Shown here one piece after another: positions 21,466-29,888 of a stretch of 64,000 nt of DNA (position 1 is the first letter of the stretch; each line of letters opens with the position of its first letter). Where the stretch lies: NCBI GenBank assembly GCA_000827325.1, contig KN832880.1, positions 166,803-230,802 of the forward strand, written 5' to 3'. Below the pieces are notes generated by a model. It searched no databases, was not told the origin of the DNA, and saw nothing but the letters and a program-made list of their open reading frames with translations. This stretch comes from Oidiodendron maius Zn. Lineage: Eukaryota; Ascomycota; Leotiomycetes; Myxotrichaceae. The translations under genes were made by a program, and so were the position numbers.

Positions 21466-22369
21466 TCTACCGAATATTTAACTTCTGTAAGTAAAAGCAA
21501 AGAGAGTAAACTTACTTATCCTTTGTCACTTGCTTCATCGCCATGTTAAATTGCGTCAGGTTTAGTGTATGTGTGAGATTGGTCTCTGGAGTCTCTGGAC
21601 GGACTTGAGGAAGAGAAGCAGAGGCAGAAGAGAAAATGATAGTGAAGAGGGTGCCGGGTAGATGGGGAAACAGCTGACGCCCTTCTTCCCACAAGCCTCC
21701 ACGATTCTCCGAGTTCGGCGGCAGACCTTTTAGGTCGCAGCAGAATAAATGAACTGCGTGATGATTTGTCTTGCATCGCTCAAAACTCAACATCATGGGG
21801 CTGGTAACTTGTCTTGCAGTTTTACGACGTACTGTGACCTTCCTACTAGGTCTTACAGCTCACATCCCTAGATTGAGTGGCTTGGCACTGGAGAGAGTTG
21901 TCTGCCATTTAGACAGCAGATTTGCTCTTTTGATAATTTGAAGGCACGGCTGAGACATTCAGCTTGCCATTATGATAGGTTGTCACTTTGCTTCACCTTG
22001 CTGCATACTTAGTTGCATTTTAACTACGGCAGAATGTATGCATCTGACCAGCAACTGATATTATTTGTTATCATGTTTCGTTGAAGATACCAACCACCCC
22101 TAACCTTGCAAAGGGACTCAGTACATGCAGTGGCTCGGGTTCTCATGACTCTTTGTGATTTGGAAGGAGCTAATGTAGAGTGCACTAATTTATGTGCCTA
22201 CAGTAAAGTCCTGCCAGGCATACCTTGTATTGTCTCTGGATATCCGAGGACATAGAACATATAACAAACTACTAAAGTTCTCTTTTTCAGCCTTCGGTGT
22301 CAAAAGTCAAAAGAGAGCACCATTCAATCTTCAAGTCTACCGCCTCTATTCAACTTTCAATTTTCAAAA
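21466..22369. promoter_or_regulatory. Bidirectional intergenic region between UstYa-like A and the RiPP precursor
   Basis: The two genes are divergently transcribed, so this 0.9 kb segment must carry both promoters. Toward the precursor there is a pyrimidine-rich leader (22330-22369) right before the ATG and an AT-rich TATAAC stretch near 22259. Small open frames inside (for example 21512-21796 minus) look like leader sequence rather than genes. I cannot point to a defined factor site. Confidence 0.45.
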
Positions 22370-22810
22370 ATGCGTTTCTATATCAATTTTGCCATTGTTG
22401 CTGCTATCGTCAGCTTGGTAAATGCCGCACCCACGCCTATTCCAAATGACGCTCTTGCGTTTCCTGTCCGATCATATGTTGATGATAAGCGCGAAGCACA
22501 CTCTGCTTTGAACGCCGTCAAACCTGACTCTGAGAAGCGTGAACCAGGTGCTGCTCTGAATGCCGTCAAGCCCGATTCTGAGAAACGTGGAGCTGCTCTG
22601 AACGCTGTCAAGCCCGACTCTGAGAAGCGCGGAGCTGCTCTGAATGCCGTCAAGCCTGATTCTGAGAAGCGTGGGGCTGCTTTGAACGCTGTCAAGCCCG
22701 ACTCTGAGAAACGCGGAGCTGCTCTGAATGCCGTCAAGCCTGATTCTGAAAAGCGTGGAGCGGCGCTGAATGCCGTCAAACCCGACTCTGAGAAGCGGGG
22801 GGGCTATTGA
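22370..22810 (+). CDS. Kex2-processed repeat precursor, probable RiPP prepropeptide (146 aa)
   Basis: The product has a signal peptide (about 1-19, ending VNA), a short pro-region ending in DDKR (to residue 41), and seven tandem repeats each ending in Lys-Arg, then Gly-Gly-Tyr and a stop. Five repeats are exactly GAALNAVKPDSEKR; the first two carry extra N-terminal residues (EAHS..., EPGA...). Kex2-type cleavage after KR plus basic-residue trimming would release copies of GAALNAVKPDSE. The architecture is that of dikaritin/KEP precursors and alpha-pheromone precursors, but the core lacks the Trp/Cys of filamentous-fungal alpha pheromones. Location between two UstYa-like genes argues for a modified peptide. 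No intron is needed. The single Tyr in the repeat half is the last residue. Confidence 0.9.
   Translation: MRFYINFAIVAAIVSLVNAAPTPIPNDALAFPVRSYVDDKREAHSALNAVKPDSEKREPGAALNAVKPDSEKRGAALNAVKPDSEKRGAALNAVKPDSEKRGAALNAVKPDSEKRGAALNAVKPDSEKRGAALNAVKPDSEKRGGY
22493..22798 (+). repeat. Seven in-frame tandem repeats of the peptide core
   Basis: Units lie at 22493-22540 and 22541-22588 (48 bp each) and 22589-22630, 22631-22672, 22673-22714, 22715-22756 and 22757-22798 (42 bp each). The last six units encode the same ALNAVKPDSEKR with only synonymous third-position changes. Units 3 and 5 share one set of codons and units 4 and 6 another, so a two-unit block of 84 bp seems to have been duplicated. Confidence 0.95.
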
Positions 22811-24052
22811 GCTGACAGCCTGAGATTCCTGTAAGAAGCAGGGATATGTAGAGGTTGGATCATGGTTAGCTACTTTACATGGAGGTGTCAGCTCCTACTC
22901 AGACATATTTCATATACAGTTACGGAGGGACGGTCCTTACTATGAGCAACTGGAGCAGGAGTAAGAGTGCATGAATAGCAATATATTATTAGTTCAAGTC
23001 AATTCATACCGTTTTCTTACGAGACATCACTTGATTGGTTGGTTTGACCTTACTAAGCGAACAGGTATTAGCACCAGTTGGACATTGTGAAGCTGAATTT
23101 GGGTTAACTCCCGAACGAGACACGTACGTATGGCTCCAATATACGGCTGAAGCAGCTGAAACCCCGATGATTAGCTCATATTAGCTTACTTACGGTCTTG
23201 GCTTGTATTAGTTTATATTAGAGCTTAGGAGATCCAGATCCTGTTTTCCGAGGCAATTTAGAGTAATCATTCTGAGGGCAGCATCTACTTCTGCCAAGGC
23301 GGTACTCGCACGAATGACCTTCATTTGTTCTAGATTGACTTGAAGAGCTTCAACTTGCTGCGTTTGCTTTGGTGAAGCCGGGGTGCATAGCAGCGCAGAA
23401 GACATTTAGATAACCCTTGAAAAAAGCCGTTGACAATTTGGGAAGGTGATATCAATATATTATGCAAGATCGTGCAGGAGTCCAGTTATAGAAATATGGG
23501 TGCCAACTGTAATTTGAGATTGGACTTGAACTCTCTTGAGTGGCTTTTCTCTTCACTGGGTGATGTCGTTTTCGCTGCATGTATGTCGTCTCCCGCACCC
23601 ATGTCTTAGTCTTATTTAACCAATCGGACTTGAAAACACAGCTACACCGCGGGTGGTATTTCAGCCGTCTCGAAGCTACTGCCAGATTGCATTCATGTCT
23701 TACAGAACACGATGCATGCTCCACTTGATGTTGCAAAGACTGACTGCGAAATGCATCTTAAACCTATCAATTTAGAAACGTAACGTTACGGCCAAGAAAA
23801 GGCTGCCGTTAGTTCCTGCACTTCTGCCCTTGTGTCTTAGCCTGCGAGAGTTTTCAGCTCTCTTGGTAATGTGACTTGTAGAAGTTATATGCAGAGCTGG
23901 CTTTACGACAAGAGTCTAGGCCACTGCGTTATTTTTGACCGCCTTCAATAGGTTGGCTTAAGCCTAACGCAAACTATGCTTAAAGTTAAACTTATCGGAC
24001 CTTCTTTTCTGATTCAGTACAACATTCCTGGGTCCGCTTTCTCGCATTGACA
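22811..24052. other. Interval between precursor gene and the 24 kb frame, mostly non-coding
   Basis: The first 200-300 bp should be the precursor 3' UTR and terminator. The only coding-like frame is 23208-23405 on the minus strand (listed separately). Nothing else is recognised. Confidence 0.35.
23208..23405 (-). CDS. Unrecognised 65-residue frame within the RiPP-type locus
   Basis: The frame opens with MSSALLCTPASPKQTQQVEA and continues with a leucine/alanine-rich, probably helical stretch (ALAEVDAALRMITLN). The sequence is hydrophilic with no signal peptide. It could be a genuine small gene, the last exon of something larger, or a relic. It lies on the minus strand between the precursor and UstYa-like B. 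Confidence 0.25.
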   Translation of the reverse strand: MSSALLCTPASPKQTQQVEALQVNLEQMKVIRASTALAEVDAALRMITLNCLGKQDLDLLSSNIN

Positions 24053-24397
24053 ATGCGGTCAGCTTCACATTCTACCCCTCCCAACCAATACCCTTCCTTG
24101 ATGTGCGAAATTTAGTATACAGACGCAGCGCTCTTCCGTCAGCGTCACTTGATCAGCCTAGCCCCTGCTCGAGACCACATTCTCGCGCATCTGAACGGAG
24201 AGGAGGTCCTATTGGAATATGTTACTCAAGCGCCAAGGGTCTTCTCCGAAGCACAGCATATCAGCGAAGAAGTCATCGGCCTGACGCAATGGATTCCCAG
24301 TATTCCCACTGTTCCAGATTCAAGGAAGCATATCCAAGCTGAATCCACGACATCCGTTATCGGCTTCTATGCCGGTGACCGTTCAGCCCGAGATTGA
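24053..24397 (+). pseudogene. Hypothetical frame broken by one TAG, upstream of UstYa-like B
   Basis: From ATG 24053 a single frame runs 115 codons to 24397, interrupted only by TAG at 24113. After the stop it reads as a coding-like protein (LISLAPARDHILAHLNGEE, then VFSEAQHISEEVIGLTQW). CAG to TAG would explain the stop, or the TTTAG at that place may be a splice acceptor and the real first exon lie further upstream. I do not recognise the family. It is on the same strand as UstYa-like B and ends about 240 bp before it. Confidence 0.3.
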
Positions 24398-24636
24398 TTC
24401 CTTGCACTCTCAATCCTTCTCCTCTAACCTTTCCTCAGTTATTGATTCTCATGCTTCCATAGAGCTCTAAAGTGGACCCGTCTTTGACTACAAATTTACA
24501 TCAGACTTGTTGCCAAAGGATTATAATCTACAGCTTTCTAACGAATCAATATATTTTCAGACGATACATTGGTAATCATATTTCGAAGAGTCTCCAGAAT
24601 AGAGTTCTCCAGGGACTTTTTCTACCCAGAGAGGAG

Positions 24637-25441
24637 ATGGATAACGTGTCTCTGGGGTAAAGATTCCTGCCCTTTATTTTTATTGTGGTATCTAATATCC
24701 TTCACAACTAGTGGCCATGATAATGCTTCTGTCGAAAAACTCTTGTTAAGAGAGACTACAAATGAAGACTGTGAGCAAGCTTTAAAGCAGGTTCACATAT
24801 GTGGGCAAAATGGCAAAAACCAACGATATTTGTGGATAGCAAAAAATGTTGTACTTTATGCACTTGCAATATGGGGCCTATTCAGCATCTTTACCTCTAT
24901 ACTTCGCAACCCGCCACAAATTGTCAACCACGAGCATCACAACCATGAACACCACCACCATGAACATCACCAGGATGAAAGCAACCAAATTTTACCGGAA
25001 GTTCGTCGGTCTTGTGCTTGTGGAAATTCAACAGCAGAAGCAATCTCTCTCGGTTGCGTTTATGATTCGTTATCTCCCGCCTGGATGCAGCCATATTGCC
25101 AAGATGCCAAACTCACCGCCGAATTTGAATCACTCGGAGATGGGCCGAACGGAACATGGATTTATTATGCCGATCGAAATCATACTCAAGAGCTGAGCAT
25201 GTCTGAGGTTATGTCAATGGCTGATAGCCCTGACGCGCGTTTTCATGTGACATGGCGTTGGCATGTAGTACACTGTTATATGTATTGGATTAAACAATTC
25301 CGTTCACAGTCAACGGGTATCCTTGTTGAGGCGAGATATGATACTGAAGGTCATATTAGACACTGTGCAGAGGTGTTCCAGAACCCGGTATGGGGGACTT
25401 CATCCGGTGTTGTGCTCAATGCTGATATTGATGAACCTTAG
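24637..25441 (+). CDS. UstYa-family (DUF3328) oxidase B with His-rich stalk (249 aa)
   Basis: Exon 1 (24637-24656) encodes only MDNVSLG to the split codon; a 55 bp GTAAAG...AACTAG intron leads to exon 2 (24712-25441), 249 residues in all. One transmembrane helix (about 48-70) is followed by a stalk with ten His among residues 80-93, then the UstYa domain: SCACGNSTAEAISLGC, WMQPYC, and both HxxHC motifs, HVVHC (191-195) and HIRHC (221-225). The catalytic features are intact and parallel those of UstYa-like A. The two-protein arrangement around a repeat precursor resembles the UstYa/UstYb pairs of dikaritin clusters. The His-rich stalk is not a standard part of the family. Confidence 0.88.
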
Positions 25442-25531
25442 AGCGGTGAGGCAGGTCTAATTGAAGGACGAACCTTCTTTTTGTAGTAGGATTCTGGAAA
25501 GGCAATCTTATCAATAACATTTACTTCTTAG

Positions 25532-25642
25532 CAGTTTATTACACCCTTAAAAGATGAATCTACTTGCCATACAAAGTTTTTGAATTTCAGTTTATTACAC
25601 CCTTAAAAGATGAATCTACTTCCATACAAAGTTTTTGAATTT
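25532..25642 (+). repeat. Tandem duplication (about 56 bp x2) behind UstYa-like B
   Basis: A 56 bp unit beginning CAGTTTATTACACCC (25532) is repeated immediately (25588) with a single base missing, and a third copy starts but stops after CAGTTTA. It begins 91 bp after the UstYa-like B stop codon, so it is probably in its 3' UTR. The near identity shows the duplication is recent. Confidence 0.9.
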
Positions 25643-26621
25643 CAGTTTACAATAGCCTACAGTATACTAATTAGTAGCTTAGACTCCTCGACTTGACTAT
25701 GTCTGGGTTGCACTAGTCTGGTCCTAATTAGTTTTTGCTGTACTAAGTAAGCTCTGGGTGTAACTATGTAGATGGTGTGTTATTTCAGTCAGATCAATAT
25801 TACTCGCGCGGGTTCGCAAGTGTTAACCTCGTCTCATATGATGAGTCCTGACTATTCATACACATGAGATATGGAACTTTAATTAATTCGCAGGCAGGTA
25901 TATTGATTACACCAAGTTCATGAAGATAATATTACTGAAGTTTTCCATCATGTGTAAAGCTAGCAGATCTCATCCCAAATGTGAGCTTGATCCCATCTCT
26001 TTCATCTAGGATATAATATTCATGGGTGAACTACTTCGGGCTTGATTTATTAACTAAGGCAGACGGTACCTATGTTCAGTGGGTGATTCGGGAAAGAGTA
26101 TCTGTGGGATAAATGACTGGGCCGTCGTATAATGTCAAGGATATGAGGACTATACCGCCTACAGTATCACCCCAGCTAGATATGGGTGGCAAGCATGATG
26201 TTGGCGCCGCAAAGTCTGGCGCCGAGGCTGGATTGCTTGATCGAGCGATTCTGGTAACGGATCGCGAAATTATCTCTCCCTCTTGCTGGAAACTGAGTTT
26301 GAGCCAAAAAGGGAAATAATGACGGTAAAATAAAAGTCCTCAAGTCCAGTTCCTAGCTGTGCCTCTTTCTTTGCAGATAGCAAGTTGAATATGGATTATG
26401 CTGACGGTAGGAGCAAGAGGGTGGAACGAAGACATCCCACAAGCTAGGATAATGCATTCAGAAGGGTACATGATAATGCTACGTTTTAGCCTGCCATTCA
26501 GCTCTGTCCTTTGCAGGATTATACAGGGAGCAGCAGGATGCACAGGATCGTGAGCAATAACTATATCATCGGCAGGCAGTTGTCAACTCACATTGACCTT
26601 CACGTGCCGATATTCTCTTTA
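25643..26621. other. Intergenic region after the RiPP-type locus
   Basis: AT-rich sequence with a 68-codon plus-strand frame at 26113-26319 that has no recognisable motif. I see no supported gene. Confidence 0.3.
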
Positions 26622-26973
26622 TTATTCAAGATGGCCAGTATAGGCGGTGCGACACACCGCTTCCAGATGTGAGAAGTTTGGAAGAGGTAGGCCGCCCAAC
26701 AGCTCCCACAAGAAAGCCGTCGCAGCGTCGAGAAAATTTGCGATGCCTCCAGACCAACCCAAGAGTATAGAAGCCTTGCCACCTAGCCAGGCTCCTAAGA
26801 ATATGTACATTTTCGTGAAATATAACCAGAGCCTGATCGGGTCCAATGCGGAGGTTGTGTGCAGTATCGAGAGCGTCTGAGTTGAAGAAGGAGTCTTATC
26901 CTTACCAGACTCGGGCTTTAATAGGCCCAACGGCAATAGATGCGTTGAACATTAACCAAACATCAGTCTCCAT
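26622..26973 (-). CDS. Small two-exon membrane protein (92 aa)
   Basis: Exon 26973-26906 and exon 26832-26622 join across a 73 bp GTAAGG...GATCAG intron into 92 residues. The product is strongly hydrophobic, with probable helices at about 20-40 (VWLWLYFTKMYIFLGAW) and 44-70 (ILLGWSGGIANFLDAATAFL), and a short C-terminal tail (PLPNFSHLEAV). There is no signal peptide in front, so the first helix may act as anchor. I do not recognise the family. The consistent hydrophobicity across the splice junction supports a genuine gene. It is 1.2 kb from UstYa-like B and convergent with it. Confidence 0.45.
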
Positions 26974-27979
26974 CTCCGAGCCTTGTATGCAACTAAGTAC
27001 AGAATCGCTGCCTCAACCTAAATGCCCTGGTAGAATATTGTCTGCTAATGCTTTGGCAAGTTGGGCCCAGGTAAGTTAAGTTCATGATCGACGTCCCTTT
27101 TCGAATCTAAAAATAAGCGTAGATCATGACCGAACAATTTTTTTATCGGAAATGGATAACGAGAATTGGCTAAACCCTATTTTGCGCCCTCTAGTACGTC
27201 ATAAGAATCACAATATTCTACTACTTACCGCTATTATAGGAAGCGGTGGCAGCGGCCTCACTTAATTTCACTTCAAGCCAAGACTCCTTTGCGTTTAAAT
27301 CATGTCCTCGCGCGTAAGTTATCCCTCATTTCTATCAGGTTGAAATAGCTGAAGAGTCTATATACTCTCTGTTATTCTCACCATGCCTAGTTATCATAAC
27401 TTCTCCTAGAGTATCATCTTCTTTGTAAAGAACCTAAAGAGATAAGCAGCGAGATAGACAGCCAGCATGTACCATACTGACTAAATTAAGCAACAGAACA
27501 ACGTTACAAATACGCGATTATATTGCCACCAGGGGATATATGTAGTTCCTGTTTCGTATAATTCGAGAACAGCCTAGAGACAGGGATCGAGGAAGTAGGC
27601 AAGGTGAAGCTAGCAGCTTTGTCAGGTCTTGATGACATTCGTGACCTGGATAAGAGCGGACTAGTATAGAATCAAATAGTTCGAGCTGAGAACTACACAA
27701 TTTGACTAGATCTAGCTTCGGTATTAAACTTACGGGTAATAACCTCCTCGCACGGCAAACAGCGATCAGTTGCCGTTCTACTCGATTGCACTACCTGAGT
27801 TCGACCTTGATACTACCCAAGACATATGCCACTCGGATAAATGCCGATTGGTGGTCTGGCTAGCTTTCTTCCAGCAGCGTACAGCAGCATTTCTTAGGCT
27901 ATAATAGGTATAATAATCCCGATACAATTTGCCAGACTTCGGAATTACTACCATTGGGTCGAAAAATAGCTTAAGATAA
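26974..27979. other. Gene-poor interval
   Basis: It starts with the presumed promoter of the small membrane protein. Elsewhere only short frames are found and no family is recognised. Possibly part of the same decayed segment as the ankyrin relic that follows. Confidence 0.3.
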
Positions 27980-28618
27980 TAATCATACCGACACTGCCTA
28001 GGCTGGAAAAGGAAGGAAGCTGCTGAACCCCTCCGTAAGCAGGACCGCAGCAGAGAGGCTGGCAACGAAATACAAACGATATTCAGAGAGCTTAAAGAAA
28101 TCTTCAGGTATATTCTATTCAAACAGTCTCAATCTTCCGAAAAGCTTTACCAGCATATTTGTGCGGCTTTTGTTCAATTATAGACGTGAACGAGAAAACT
28201 CCCCTGCACTCTCTGCTAAGATCGGTTTTGGACATCAAGGCTATTATAAAAGAAATTAAAGGGGCAGGCTTGAGAGAACGGTCTATCTTCATGAAACACT
28301 GGCTGGTAAAGAAATGGCATCGATGATTGTACATTTCTTGAAGGCTAAGATTCAAGTAGGCGAAGGAGGAATCTCTGATAACTGTCTAGCCGCTGCCACG
28401 GCAAACGGAAATATTGAAGGTTTGAGGTGCTGCTCAAAGCTGGTGCTGGCACTGCAAGAGCCATTCCAATGCTTTGCAACAACAAAACTGTGGTTGTCCA
28501 GATCCGGGAGAAGCCCATTTCTAAGTTTGCTGGCAACTTGGGTCCCTCTGAAGAGAGTTTCAAGATACTGACCTCCCTGGCCCACCGACTGCAACCATTG
28601 AAACTAGAAAATTCTTAG
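27980..28618 (+). pseudogene. Decayed ankyrin-repeat protein
   Basis: In shifting plus-strand frames one reads DVNEKTPLHSLLRSVLDIKAI (an ankyrin-type TPLH turn), then MASMIVHFLKAKIQVG, GGISDNCLAAATANGNIEGL and VLLKAGAG-like sequence. These follow the spacing of ankyrin units in fungal NLR-type or HET-associated proteins. Stops between about 28170 and 28330 and a frame change near 28430 break it. A charged helix-rich segment at 28040-28120 precedes it. No start or complete domain remains. Confidence 0.5.
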
Positions 28619-29888
28619 AGACTTGGCCCATGCTTCACAGTCTCTTCTCAAGAACAAATTTTCCATCTATCTAGGATTCATGGCTCTAAAACAATATTCC
28701 CTTGAAATTGTTATATCATTTGGGCTCTCTATTACAATAGCAATGTCACTCTCGAAGAATACTTGGCTATGCACCTCCCTTGGACTTACGATCAAGGACA
28801 TATTTGCTACAGACCGGCCACATTTCCAGTCAATCATCAACTACACCCGGCTTACATTAGCTGTCGAGCTTAGAAGATCGGACTGTGCCTGGCTCATACC
28901 TGGGTACCAGCCGCAAGGGACTTGATGCTCTCAGTCCTTCAGTCCGCCGTAGGTGCGGATACTGTAACCACGCACATGTTGAGGATGAGGATGTAGAGAC
29001 AGCCTTTATCCCTTTCCAATCTCACACTTACCGACTGTACGGACGTAATATATTTCGACGATACTCTACTCGGTAGAAGTCCTCATGCTCGTGCCATTAA
29101 TATCACTAGCGAGCAATGACGTTTCTCGCGGAGGGGAATTCAGTACTCTGAGATTGTGACAAATTGTAAGCGCTTGACATGCTCAGAATGCGGACAAAAA
29201 TAAGTCCTCGCATTAAAAAGGTTACAAAAGACGAAGCTGAATGACGTATCCTTCCGTGAGGTGTTTCTCCTAAGCTTGACGTGGTCATGATCAGAATAAT
29301 TATTACACATGACTTTGCTGCTTTGATCGTTAATCTTAGGCACTCAACAGGTTTTCATGACCTTGCTTTGTTGCAGCTAGCATAATGTTTCTACTTTCTT
29401 TGTAGGCATCTGGAACGTAGTTACAATTATGACCGAATTATTGGGAAATCTATCGGTATTTGGGCCGCTGGTAACGATGTGCGCTTCAACTAGGGGGGTT
29501 GAGATGCTACATCTATTCTCTCCTCTTCCTAGTTTAATAAATCAGAGGTCACCTTGGAATGGCCTAAAGGAACTACGTACCGTGTTCTGTTCGCTGAATC
29601 AAAGATATTTATACATGGCTTTGTCTTGCTGGGGAAGATATTACTCATAGAAATTTTCTAGCTGCGCTAAATTGAAGGCAAGGTCTAGTAGTAGTGTCTA
29701 AAATCTATTCCGAAATTACTATACAGAATATTAAGAAGTGTCATGAGCCTATGGGCCATTCCATTGCCTTTAGAGGACGTTCCCTGACCTTTAAAATCTC
29801 CGACCCATGAATACGAAAAGTTGCACGGCATTCATTTTTAAGGATTTATCTGACATCCCGTCTCTGCGCGCAAAACTCTAAACGTAGA
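28619..29888. other. Gene-poor interval
   Basis: Frames of 60-100 codons occur on both strands (for example 28623-28925 and 29429-29650 plus) but show no motif and overlap each other. Probably non-coding or remnant sequence. Confidence 0.3.

Noticed and set aside
22378-22779. Antisense frame of 133 codons across the repeats
   Set aside because: It is a by-product of the 42 bp periodicity and lacks any start context or domain.
22493-22798. CRISPR-like array
   Set aside because: The units are contiguous coding repeats without spacers, in a eukaryotic genome.
22370-22810. Alpha-type mating pheromone precursor
   Set aside because: The architecture fits, but the repeat core has none of the Trp/Cys residues of filamentous-ascomycete alpha pheromones, and the gene is flanked by UstYa-family oxidases.
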